The position numbers and the translations under genes were made by a program. This document shows, piece by piece, positions 28,964 through 37,080 of a stretch of 64,000 bases of DNA. Where the stretch lies: contig NZ_FYEB01000003.1 in NCBI RefSeq assembly GCF_900187445.1, positions 310,001-374,000 on the forward strand, read 5' to 3'. The stretch comes from Pseudomonas sp. Irchel s3b2. GTDB taxonomy: Bacteria; Pseudomonadota; Gammaproteobacteria; Pseudomonadales; Pseudomonadaceae. Positions within the stretch are counted from its first letter, which is position 1, and each line of letters starts with the position of its first letter. The notes beneath the pieces are model-generated. The model ran no database searches, was not told where the DNA came from, and was given only the letters and a program-made list of their open reading frames with translations.

Positions 28964-28967
<4 letters not shown>

Positions 28968-30043
28968 GATTCACCCTTTTTCTTCAGCAGCCCTATCACG
29001 CCTTTGGGCAGATACAAGGTCACGACGATGAACAATGCGCCGAGGAAAAACAGCCAGTACTCCGGAAACGCCACGGTGAACCAGCTCTTCATCCCATTGA
29101 CCACGCCCGCGCCGAGCAGTGGACCGATCAGCGTGCCGCGACCACCCAGCGCCACCCAAACGGCGGCTTCGATGGAGTTGGTCGGCGACATTTCACTCGG
29201 GTTGATGATTCCGACTTGCGGCACATACAGCGCCCCAGCCAGGCCACACAACACCGCGCTCAATACCCAGACAAACAACTTGAAACCGCGCGGGTCGTAG
29301 CCACAGAACATCAGACGGTTTTCCGCATCGCGCAACGCGGTCAGCACTCGACCGAACTTGCTTTGCGCCAGCCGCCAACCGATGAACAGGCTCGCCACCA
29401 GCAACAGCACTGTGGCGAAAAACAACACCACGCGAGTCCCCGGTTCAGTGATGCCAAACCCGAGAATGGTGCGGAAGTTGGTGAAGCCGTTGTTGCCACC
29501 AAACCCGGTTTCGTTGCGGAAAAACAGCAGCATCCCGGCGAAGGTCAGGGCCTGGGTCATGATCGAGAAATACACGCCCTTGATCCGCGAACGGAAGGCG
29601 AAAAAACCGAACACCAGTGCGAGCAGCCCCGGCGCCAATACCACCAGGCACATGGCCCAGAGGAAGCTGCTGGTGCCGGTCCAGTACCACGGCAGCTCGG
29701 TCCACGACAGAAAGGTCATGAACGCCGGCAAGCCGTCGCCTGAAGCCTGGCGCATCAAGTACATGCCCATCGCATAACCGCCCAGGGCGAAGAACAGACC
29801 GTGACCCAGTGACAGCAAGCCGGCATACCCCCAGACCAGATCAAGGGCCAGGGCGACGATGGCGTAGCAAAGGATTTTGCCCATCAGCGTCAGCGTATAA
29901 GCCGAGACGTGAAACGTGCTGTCCGCCGGCAACAGCGACAGTAGCGGTAATGCCAGCAGCAGAACGAGGATCACCGCGCCAACGGCAATCGTGACTTTGG
30001 GGCCGGCTTTTTGTGTTGCGCTAACGAGTAGAGGCTGGTTCAT
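28964..30043 (-). CDS. urtC: Urea ABC transporter permease UrtC
   Basis: The 359-residue LivM-type permease has eight or more membrane segments and the family block LVWGYAGLLSLGHGLFFALG near residue 68, with RDAENRLMFCGYDPRGFKLF further on. It pairs with UrtB to form the inner-membrane urea channel. Start overlaps the urtB stop by one base (TGATG) and its end overlaps urtD by four. Confidence 0.95.
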
Positions 30044-31545
30044 CAGTCGATCACCCGTCCTTTCAGTGCGAAGAGGCCTTGCGGACGTTTCTGGATGAAC
30101 AGAATGATCAGCGCGAGGATCAGGATTTTGCCCAGCACCGCACCGATCTGCGGTTCGAGAATTTTGTTGGCGATGCCCAGACCGAAGGCGGCCAGCACGC
30201 TACCGGCTAGCTGACCGACACCGCCGAGCACCACCACCAGGAACGAATCAATGATGTAGCTCTGACCGAGGTCCGGGCCAACGTTGCCGATCTGGCTGAG
30301 GGCTACTCCGCCGAGGCCTGCAATGCCGGAGCCGAGGCCGAAGGCGAGCATGTCGACGCGCCCGGTCGGTACGCCGCAGCAGGCGGCCATGTTGCGATTC
30401 TGGGTGACGGCGCGCACGTTCAAACCGAGGCGAGTCTTGTTCAGCAGCAGCCAGGTCAGCACCACCACAAACAAGGCGAACGCGATGATCACGATTCGGT
30501 TGTACGGCAGCACCAGGTTCGGCAGCACCTGAATCCCGCCCGACAACCACGTCGGGTTGGCCACTTCAACGTTCTGCGCGCCGAACACCAGCCGCACCAA
30601 TTGAATCAGCATCAGGCTGATGCCCCAGGTGGCGAGCAGGGTTTCCAATGGGCGACCGTAGAGGTGACGAATCACCGTGCGCTCCAGCGCCATGCCGATC
30701 CCGGCGGTGACAAAAAACGCTACAGGTAAGGCGATCAACGGATAGAACTCAATAGCTTGCGGGGCGAAGCGCTGGAACATCAACTGCACCACGTACGTCG
30801 AGTAAGCGCCGAGCATCAGCATCTCGCCGTGGGCCATGTTGATCACGCCGAGCAGGCCGAAGGTGATCGCCAATCCGAGGGCCGCCAGTAACAGAATCGA
30901 ACCGAGGGACATGCCGCTGAAGGCTTGGCCGAGCATCTCGCCGATCAGCAGTTTGCGTTTGACCTGAGCCAGACTGGTTTCGGCGGCGGTGCGCACAGTG
31001 GCATCGGCTTCGACGCCGGGTTCAAGCAAACCTTCGAGGCGAGTGCGGGCCAATGGGTCGCCGGTTTCACCGAGCAAACGCACGGCTGCAAGGCGCACGG
31101 CCGGGTCGGTATCGACCAGTTGCAGATTGGCCAGCGCCAGGCTCAGGGCGGCGTGAACGGTTTCGTCTTTTTCGCCAGCCAATTGCTGGTCGAGGAATTT
31201 CAGCTGCGCGGGTTTGGCGCTTTTCTGCAATTGCTGCGCAGCTGCCAGACGGATTTTGGCGTCGGCGGCGAGCAATTGGTGGCTGGCCAAAGCGGTGTCG
31301 ATCAGACCTCGGAGACGGTTGTTCAGGCGCAGGGTTTTCGGTTGGCCATCGATGGTCAACTCGCCTTGTTGCAGGGCGTTGATCAGTTCTATACGGACCG
31401 GATCGGGCTGCGCGGCCCAGGCTTCGAGAAGTTTTGCTTGTTGCACGGGATTGGCGGCGACGAAGTCTTCGGCGTCGCCGGCGTGGGAGGCCATCGGTAA
31501 CAGCAGCGCGATGGCGAGGATCAAGCGGTAAAGGGCGGTGGGCAT
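30043..31545 (-). CDS. urtB: Urea ABC transporter permease UrtB
   Basis: The 500-residue protein has a signal-like N-terminus, a soluble region of about 190 residues with HEAT-like helices, then a LivH-type permease domain (GLLGVINMAHGEMLMLGAYS, then GLGSGIAGLGGVALSQIGNV). The N-terminal extension is the hallmark of UrtB against amino-acid permeases. It is separated from urtA by a long palindromic repeat. Confidence 0.95.
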   Translation of the reverse strand: MPTALYRLILAIALLLPMASHAGDAEDFVAANPVQQAKLLEAWAAQPDPVRIELINALQQGELTIDGQPKTLRLNNRLRGLIDTALASHQLLAADAKIRLAAAQQLQKSAKPAQLKFLDQQLAGEKDETVHAALSLALANLQLVDTDPAVRLAAVRLLGETGDPLARTRLEGLLEPGVEADATVRTAAETSLAQVKRKLLIGEMLGQAFSGMSLGSILLLAALGLAITFGLLGVINMAHGEMLMLGAYSTYVVQLMFQRFAPQAIEFYPLIALPVAFFVTAGIGMALERTVIRHLYGRPLETLLATWGISLMLIQLVRLVFGAQNVEVANPTWLSGGIQVLPNLVLPYNRIVIIAFALFVVVLTWLLLNKTRLGLNVRAVTQNRNMAACCGVPTGRVDMLAFGLGSGIAGLGGVALSQIGNVGPDLGQSYIIDSFLVVVLGGVGQLAGSVLAAFGLGIANKILEPQIGAVLGKILILALIILFIQKRPQGLFALKGRVID

Positions 31546-31562
31546 AGCGAGTGTCCTGTATT

Positions 31563-31668
31563 GATCGTTCCCACGCTCCGCGTGGGAATGCAGCCCGGGA
31601 CGCTCCGCGTCCCAAAGCGGACGCAGAGCGTCCGTTGAGGCATTCCCACGCGGAGCGTGGGAACGATC
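31563..31668. repeat. GTTCCCACGC palindromic repeat, copy D, between urtA and urtB
   Basis: A full 106-base copy in the 140-base gap. Such structures after a binding-protein gene can protect the upstream message and lower expression of the permease genes; that role is inferred. Confidence 0.9.
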
Positions 31669-31685
31669 AGGCTAAGCGGGGTGAA

Positions 31686-32951
31686 TCAGTTGCTCTTCAC
31701 CGCATAGTCCGGCTTCTTGTCGTTACCCTGAATGAACGGGCTCCACGGCTGGGCGCGGATCGGCCCTTCGGTCTGCCACACCACGTTGAACTGACCGTCG
31801 GCCTGGATCTCGCCGATCATCACTGGTTTGTGCAGGTGGTGGTTGGTCTTGTCCATGGTCAAGGTGTAGCCGGACGGCGCGGCAAAAGTCTGGCCAGCCA
31901 GGGCTTCGCGGACTTTGTTGACATCGGTGGACTTGGCTTTCTCGGCTGCTTGCGCCCACATGTGGATGCCGACGTAGGTGGCTTCCATCGGGTCGTTGGT
32001 CACCGCTTTGTCGGCGCCCGGCAGGTTGTGTTTCTTGGCGTAGGCTTTCCAGTCGGCGACGAATTTCTTGTTCTGCGGGTTCTCGACCGACTCGAAGTAG
32101 TTCCACGCCGCGAGGTTGCCCACCAGCGGTTTGGTGTCGATGCCACGCAGTTCTTCTTCACCCACGGAGAACGCCACGACCGGAACGTCGGTGGCTTTCA
32201 GGCCCTGGTTAGCCAGCTCTTTATAGAACGGCACGTTGGAGTCGCCGTTGACCGTGGAGATGACCGCAGTCTTGCCACCGGCGGAGAATTTTTTGATGTT
32301 GGCCACGATGGTTTGATAGTCGCTGTGGCCGAACGGGGTGTAGACCTCTTCGATGTCCTTGTCGGCCACACCTTTGGAATGCAGGAACGAACGCAGAATC
32401 TTGTTGGTGGTGCGCGGGTAAACGTAGTCGGTGCCCAGCAGGAAGTAGCGCTTGGCGCTGCCGCCTTCTTCGCTCATCAGGTATTCCACCGCCGGAATCG
32501 CCTGCTGGTTAGGCGCCGCGCCGGTGTAGAACACGTTCGGCGACATCTCTTCGCCTTCGTATTGCACAGGGTAGAACAGGAGGCCGTTGAGTTCTTCGAA
32601 CACCGGCAGCACCGATTTACGCGACACCGACGTCCAGCAACCGAACACCACCGCCACCTTGTCCTGAGTCAGCAACTGCCGGCCCTTTTCGGCGAACAAC
32701 GGCCAGTTCGACGCTGGGTCAACCACCACCGGCTCCAGCATCTTGCCGTTCACGCCACCCTTGGCATTGATTTCGTCGATGGTCATCAACGCCATGTCTT
32801 TGAGCGAGGTTTCGGAGATCGCCATGGTGCCGGACAACGAATGCAGAATACCGACCTTGATAGTCTCGGCGGCCTGGACCGTCCAGGCCATGCCCATCGC
32901 GGCAATGCTTGCCGATAGTGTGAAAGCCTTGATCAAACTGCGACGCTTCAT
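31686..32951 (-). CDS. urtA: Urea ABC transporter substrate-binding protein UrtA
   Basis: The 421-residue periplasmic protein has an N-terminus MKRRSLIKAFTLSASIAAMG with a twin-arginine-like RRSLIK, suggesting Tat export. Family features are TIKVGILHSLSGTMAISETS, VFGCWTSVSRKSVLPVFEEL and YPVQYEGEEMSPNVFYTGAA. It binds urea for UrtBCDE. It is the first gene of urtABCDE-ureDA-GNAT-GNAT-ureBC, behind a sigma-54-like promoter. Confidence 0.96.
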   Translation of the reverse strand: MKRRSLIKAFTLSASIAAMGMAWTVQAAETIKVGILHSLSGTMAISETSLKDMALMTIDEINAKGGVNGKMLEPVVVDPASNWPLFAEKGRQLLTQDKVAVVFGCWTSVSRKSVLPVFEELNGLLFYPVQYEGEEMSPNVFYTGAAPNQQAIPAVEYLMSEEGGSAKRYFLLGTDYVYPRTTNKILRSFLHSKGVADKDIEEVYTPFGHSDYQTIVANIKKFSAGGKTAVISTVNGDSNVPFYKELANQGLKATDVPVVAFSVGEEELRGIDTKPLVGNLAAWNYFESVENPQNKKFVADWKAYAKKHNLPGADKAVTNDPMEATYVGIHMWAQAAEKAKSTDVNKVREALAGQTFAAPSGYTLTMDKTNHHLHKPVMIGEIQADGQFNVVWQTEGPIRAQPWSPFIQGNDKKPDYAVKSN

Positions 32952-33016
32952 TGTGCGATCTCCATGAACGTTAAAGTTTTTTATGGTTGGCAGATGCGGA
33001 CGACTGAAGGGTCTTT

Positions 33017-33032
33017 AGCAAGGGCTGTGCCC
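33017..33032 (-). promoter_or_regulatory. Candidate sigma-54 promoter of urtA
   Basis: On the minus strand the site reads GGGCACAGCCCTTGCT, matching the sigma-54 consensus at all but two positions, with GG and GC spaced by exactly ten bases. The predicted start is near 33006, about 55 bases before the urtA ATG. Confidence 0.65.
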
Positions 33033-33128
33033 GGTCGGGGAAGGGCAAGGAAATGTCGTATTAGAGCGGTTGCGCGGTGTGGGCAGCGCACCATGAGGGA
33101 ACGCGATTGGCGTGTTGGTGCGAAGAGG

Positions 33129-33147
33129 TGCGCCACATTGGGGCGCA
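33129..33147. promoter_or_regulatory. Dyad upstream of urtA, possible activator site
   Basis: TGCGCC-N7-GGCGCA is a perfect 6-base inverted repeat centred about 132 bases upstream of the predicted sigma-54 start. NtrC sites have TGCACC-N5-GGTGCA, so both the base and the spacing differ; it may be an enhancer for NtrC or for another activator. Confidence 0.3.
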
Positions 33148-33202
33148 GATATTGTCTCGGGTTCATCGTCGTTCACATATTCGGTGTACGACACAAAGCA
33201 CC

Positions 33203-33292
33203 TGTAGGAGCGAGGCTTGCCCGCGAAAGCGGTGGGTCAGTCACCGTGATGGTGGATGTGCCGCCGCCTTCGCGAGCAAGCCCGCTCCCACA
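33203..33292. repeat. REP-type inverted repeat pair between DUF6124 gene and urtA
   Basis: TGTAGGAGCGAGGCTTGCCC on one side and a CTCGCTCCCACA-like variant (CCCGCTCCCACA) on the other, with about 45 bases between. The bases just outside, including GTACGACACAAAG, resemble the spacer of the pairs at 36920 and 38519. Confidence 0.75.
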
Positions 33293-33307
33293 TTGTTTGC
33301 GGTGTGT

Positions 33308-33574
33308 CTACGCCGGATCGACGGTATCCAGCGCCCGATTCACCGCCAGCTCTGCCAGCATGATGACCTGTTGGATCGCCAATGCCGTGTGGCGCTGCGG
33401 GCCGATCAGGTTGTTGGCGAAATCGCTGGCCAGAACACTCGCTGAGGCCAACGATTCGTAGGCGTGGGCCAGGAGGCTTTCGGTGTCGGCACCCGGGGCG
33501 ACGATGAACATGGTGCTGGGGCGGCGGGTTTTTTCGGTGTATTGCGGCGGGGGATCGGGTACTGATTTCTTCAT
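33308..33574 (-). CDS. DUF6124-family small protein
   Basis: The 88-residue protein follows the Pseudomonas DUF6124 pattern: a charged N-terminus, MFIVAPGADTESLLAHAYES, then LASDFANNLIGPQRHTALAI and a helix ending LAELAVNRALD. It is all-helical in appearance, with no signal peptide. The family has no known function. Multiple paralogues per genome are usual. It stands alone between repeats. Confidence 0.75.
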   Translation of the reverse strand: MKKSVPDPPPQYTEKTRRPSTMFIVAPGADTESLLAHAYESLASASVLASDFANNLIGPQRHTALAIQQVIMLAELAVNRALDTVDPA

Positions 33575-33911
33575 TTAAGTTCTCTGTCCATGCAGGGGCC
33601 CTCACTTGCCGTTTCTCACACGGAAAGTGGTGGCAGCTATGTGCAGGGTGAGAAAACCGGGAACAGAGAACCGGCCGGACCGAAGTCCGCCCGCACACAG
33701 CCGCCATAGAGCATTGCAGGCAGCGAATAGCTGGCGGCAATTATGGTGATACTGGCGGTAGATTCATACATCTCTGTTACCGGGTTCTCACACCCGATCG
33801 CTGAGTGTTCAGCGACAGCCCAAGACTAGAGGGCTCGCGTCCGACGAACAACCTGAAAAAGGCGTGGGAAAGTTCCGTGTTTTGACACATCCGTTAAACA
33901 TTCAAAAGCGC

Positions 33912-33961
33912 AACGCGGAGCGTCCCGGGCGGCATTCCCACGCGGGAGCGTGGGAACGATC
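33912..33961. repeat. GTTCCCACGC palindromic repeat, copy E (half copy)
   Basis: It contains the ACGCGGAGCGTCCCGGGC inner part and the outer GGCATTCCCACGC...GCGTGGGAACGATC arm, but lacks the opposite half present in copies A, B, D and F. Confidence 0.8.
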
Positions 33962-34003
33962 AATCCCGCGTCTGACACCGAATTCCGTCTGACACGGATT
34001 ACC

Positions 34004-34097
34004 GTAGGAGCTGTCGAGTGAAACGAGGCTGCGATCTTTTGATCTTGATTTTTTAAGATCAAAAGATCGCAGCCTCGTTTCACTCGACAGCTCCTAC
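34004..34097. repeat. 94-bp perfect inverted repeat with 43-bp arms
   Basis: Two 43-base arms are exact inverse copies around an 8-base spacer GATTTTTT. The arms begin GTAGGAGCTGTCGAGTG and contain GGCTGCGATCTTTTGATC. Related GCTGCGATCTTTTGATC repeats are common between genes of this species group. It follows the permease gene and may also act as its terminator. Confidence 0.9.
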
Positions 34098-34142
34098 AGT
34101 CCACAGTCCTACAGGGGCCTGTGTGCATCCGGAGAAAAGAGG

Positions 34143-35153
34143 TCAGCGGCGGCGCATCAGGCCGATGAAGAACAATCCGCCAATCGCCGCAGTGGCGACG
34201 CCGATGGGTAAGTCTTCCGGGGCGATCAGGGTGCGTGCGGCCACGTCGACCCAGACGAGAAACAGGCTGCCCAACAAGACGCACACCGGCAGCAGTCGCC
34301 GGTGTTCAGCCCCGACCAACCGCCGCGCAATGTGCGGCACCATCAAACCGACAAAACCGATAGACCCGCTGATCGACACCAACACCCCTGTCATCAATGA
34401 TGCAATCAAAAACACCCGCAGCCGCACGGTGCGAGCATTCAGCCCGAGAGTCACGGCAGTCTGCTCACCCGCCATCAACGCATTCAACGGCCGAGCCATC
34501 CCCAGCAACAACACCAACCCGAGTAACACACTGGCCGCAGGCACCGTGAGCAATTCCCAACGCGCCAACCCGAGCCCGCCGAGCATCCAGAACATCACCG
34601 CAGAACTGGCGCGGTGATCGCCAAGAAACAGCAGCAAATTGGCGATCGCCATCATCACGAACGACACCGCCACGCCGCACAACAGCAGCCGATCACTGTC
34701 CAGTCGCCCATGACGATTGGCGATCATCAGCACGATCAACATGCTCAACAACGCGCCAATAAATGCCGCAATTGGCAAGGTCAGCAACCCGACAATCTCA
34801 CCGACATGCAGCACCACAATCACCGCGCCGAGGGTCGCGCCGGAGGTCACGCCCAACAGGTGCGGATCAGCCAACGGATTGCGCGTCACCGCTTGCAGCA
34901 CCGCGCCAATCAACGCCAGACCGGCGCCTACCAGCGCGCCGAGCAACATGCGCGGCACGCGGATCAGCCAGACGATGTGTTCCTGGCCGGCAGTCCAGTC
35001 CGGAACACCGAACCCAAAAATCTTGTAAAGCAATATTCGCCACACCACCTCCACTGGCACCCGCGCCGGACCGAAGCCCAGCGACACCACAAACGACATC
35101 AGCAACAGCGCGCCGAGGGTGATCAGCAACAAGGCATAGCGACGATCGATCAT
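34143..35153 (-). CDS. FecCD-family ABC transporter permease
   Basis: The 336-residue protein has about nine or ten membrane segments and FecCD signatures: LIRVPRMLLGALVGAGLALI, GAVLQAVTRNPLADPHLLGV and FVGLMVPHIARRLVGAEHRR. FecCD permeases import iron-siderophores, haem or cobalamin. It is the last gene of an ATPase-binding protein-permease operon, with a 4-base overlap to the binding protein gene. The substrate is not known; cobalamin, iron chelates or another metal chelate are all possible given the neighbours. Confidence 0.9.
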   Translation of the reverse strand: MIDRRYALLLITLGALLLMSFVVSLGFGPARVPVEVVWRILLYKIFGFGVPDWTAGQEHIVWLIRVPRMLLGALVGAGLALIGAVLQAVTRNPLADPHLLGVTSGATLGAVIVVLHVGEIVGLLTLPIAAFIGALLSMLIVLMIANRHGRLDSDRLLLCGVAVSFVMMAIANLLLFLGDHRASSAVMFWMLGGLGLARWELLTVPAASVLLGLVLLLGMARPLNALMAGEQTAVTLGLNARTVRLRVFLIASLMTGVLVSISGSIGFVGLMVPHIARRLVGAEHRRLLPVCVLLGSLFLVWVDVAARTLIAPEDLPIGVATAAIGGLFFIGLMRRR

Positions 35154-36097
35154 TCGCCGTGGAAACCCTTGGCCAGGGTTTCGACCGCCAGCACGTTGTC
35201 GATCCCGGGCGTGGCCTGCACATAAGGAATGACGATGAAGCGCTGGTTCTTGATCGCGTCCACCGACTGCAGGGCCTGGTTGTTCAGCAGGAATTGCTCC
35301 TTCTGCTCAGCGGTGACTTCGCCGTAATCGACGATCACGATCACCTGCGGATTACGCTCAACCACGTTCTCCCAATTTACCCGCGTCCAGCTCGCCTCGA
35401 CGTCGTCGAGAATGTTGCGCCCACCGGCAGCGTCGATCAGCGCCTGAGGCATGCCGAGACGACCGGAAGTCATGGCCCGGTCCTCACCGCTGTCGTAGAG
35501 AAACACCCGAGGTTTGTCCGTCGGCAGAGCCTTGCGGATGTCGGCGACTTGCGCCTGCATCTCGGCGATCACGGTGTTGGCGCGGTCCTGCACGTCGAAG
35601 ATTTTCCCGAGGTTGCGCAGGTCGTTGTAAGTGTCTTCCAGACTGGCGGGCGGGCGCTTCATGACGAAGGCGCAGGACTCGGTGAGTTCGTAGACGTTGA
35701 TGCCCAGCGGTTGCAGGGTTTGCGGCGTGAGATCACCGCCAACGCGCATACCGTAATCCCAACCGGCGAAGAAGAAATCGACGTTGGCGTTGAGCAGGGT
35801 TTCCACCGACGGGTACTTGGCCGCCAGCTCCGGCAAGCCGTCTAGGATGGCCTGCATCTCGGGCGTCACCGACTTCCAGCCCGTCACGCCGCTATACCCC
35901 GCCATCCTTGGTTTGAGGCCGAGGGCGAGCATCATCTGGGTCATGTTGATGTCGTGGCTGACCGCGTGTTTCGGTGCTTGCTTGAAAGTCACTTCGCGGT
36001 TGCAGCTCTGGACTGTCAGCGGGTAATGGGTGGCCTCGGCCAATGCTTGGGCACTGCCCAGCAACAGCGCGAGGCAAAGCAGGGAACGCAAAGTCAT
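35150..36097 (-). CDS. Periplasmic substrate-binding protein of the FecCD-type importer
   Basis: The 315-residue protein has a signal peptide (cleavage near ALA at about residue 20) and the two-lobe FepB/BtuF-type fold pattern: a start YPLTVQSCNREVTF, NVDFFFAGWDYGMRVGG near residue 114 and ERNPQVIVIVDYGEV near the end. Two cysteines at about 31 and 142 may pair. Start and stop overlap its neighbours by four bases each. Substrate unknown. Confidence 0.88.
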   Translation of the reverse strand: MTLRSLLCLALLLGSAQALAEATHYPLTVQSCNREVTFKQAPKHAVSHDINMTQMMLALGLKPRMAGYSGVTGWKSVTPEMQAILDGLPELAAKYPSVETLLNANVDFFFAGWDYGMRVGGDLTPQTLQPLGINVYELTESCAFVMKRPPASLEDTYNDLRNLGKIFDVQDRANTVIAEMQAQVADIRKALPTDKPRVFLYDSGEDRAMTSGRLGMPQALIDAAGGRNILDDVEASWTRVNWENVVERNPQVIVIVDYGEVTAEQKEQFLLNNQALQSVDAIKNQRFIVIPYVQATPGIDNVLAVETLAKGFHGE

Positions 36098-36882
36098 GGT
36101 TGGGTTATCCAGGTGATTCGTGGGTAGCCGTGCAAGGGGTGGTCATCGATCAGGGCGTCGACGCCGAACACGTTGTGCAGCAGTTGTGTGGTCAGGACTT
36201 CTTTGGGTGGGCCGCTGGCCACGATGCGCCCGTGATTGATCACGTACAGCCGATCGCAGAAAGCTGCCGCCAGATTGAGGTCGTGGATACTCGCCAGTGT
36301 GCCGATCTGCAGACGCTTGACCAGTTGCAACAGCTCCAGCTGATAGCGCGGGTCGAGGTGATTGGTCGGCTCGTCGAGGATCAGCAATTGTGGCTGCTGA
36401 GCCAAGGCGCGGGCGAGGATTACGCGCTGCTTTTCACCGCCGGAAAGGGTGGCGAAGGCGTGGTCTTCGAACCCCTTGAGGCCGACCGATTCGAGGGCGT
36501 GGGTCGCGAGTTTTCGGTCTTCAAGGGTGTCGCCATCAAACAGGCCTTTGTGCGGCGTGCGTCCCATGGCGACCACTTCCTCGACGGTCAGGCCGAAGGC
36601 GTCGGGGAACTCCTGCAACACCACCGCGATGCGTTGCGCGCACCAGCGTGAGGATTGCTTCCAGACGTTGTGGTGGTCGAGTTTGACCTCACCGCTTTCC
36701 GGTTTGCTGAAACGATAGGCGCAACGCAACAGGCTGGTTTTGCCGCTGCCGTTGGGACCGATCAAACCGACGAACTCACCGGCGGCCACGTGCAAGGATG
36801 CGTCACGCAGCTGGAACTGGTGATGGCAATGGCCGTGGCCCAGGGGTGTCCAGGCGAGGTTCGTGAGGTTCAGCGAGGTCAT
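36094..36882 (-). CDS. ABC transporter ATP-binding protein, FepC/BtuD type
   Basis: The 262-residue ATPase has Walker A GPNGSGKTSLLRCAYRF, signature LSGGEKQRVILARALAQQP and Walker B LLILDEPTNHLDPRYQ. It is the first gene of the three-gene importer operon. Upstream lie a REP pair and then the PepSY gene on the same strand, so read-through from the copper gene run is possible. Confidence 0.92.
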   Translation of the reverse strand: MTSLNLTNLAWTPLGHGHCHHQFQLRDASLHVAAGEFVGLIGPNGSGKTSLLRCAYRFSKPESGEVKLDHHNVWKQSSRWCAQRIAVVLQEFPDAFGLTVEEVVAMGRTPHKGLFDGDTLEDRKLATHALESVGLKGFEDHAFATLSGGEKQRVILARALAQQPQLLILDEPTNHLDPRYQLELLQLVKRLQIGTLASIHDLNLAAAFCDRLYVINHGRIVASGPPKEVLTTQLLHNVFGVDALIDDHPLHGYPRITWITQP

Positions 36883-36919
36883 GCAGTTCTCTTGGGGTTT
36901 TTGGTGTTGCTGATGACGC

Positions 36920-37011
36920 CTTCGCGGGCAAGCCTCGCTCCTACAGGGTTTGTGTCGTACGCAATATTCGTGATCGACATAAACCTTGTAGGAGCGAGGC
37001 TTGCCCGCGAA
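36920..37011. repeat. REP-spacer-REP element upstream of the importer operon
   Basis: Two inverted REP units (TTCGCGGGCAAGCCTCGCTC and inverse) flank a spacer with TTTGTGTCGTACGCAATATT. An almost identical element in opposite orientation lies at 38519-38609. Confidence 0.85.
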
Positions 37012-37080
37012 GAGGCCCTATGCTTCAGAGATAATCGCCAGAAGTCTATAGATCCCTCTAAAACACGCATCTCACCTGCT

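Larger units (their letters stand above)
32952..33307. other. 356-base region upstream of urtA
   Basis: It contains the candidate sigma-54 promoter of urtA (33017-33032), several GCACC/GGTGC half-sites and a dyad between 33085 and 33147 that could bind NtrC, a relic of a REP spacer (about 33168-33200) and a REP pair (33203-33292). No gene is visible. Confidence 0.6.
33575..34142. other. 568-base intergenic region with repeats
   Basis: From 33575 to about 33900 I see no gene; a small hairpin CGCTGA-GTGT-TCAGCG lies at about 33804-33819. The rest holds half of a GTTCCCACGC repeat (33912-33961) and a 43-bp perfect inverted repeat (34004-34097) that ends 45 bases before the end of the ABC permease gene. 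Confidence 0.6.

Noticed and set aside
31551..32918. Long open frame on the plus strand opposite urtA
   Set aside because: It runs through a palindromic repeat and mirrors urtA; no domain pattern or ribosome site.
37013..37060. Fur box near GATAATCGCCAGAAGTC upstream of the importer operon
   Set aside because: Only one half resembles the Fur consensus; too weak to support iron control.
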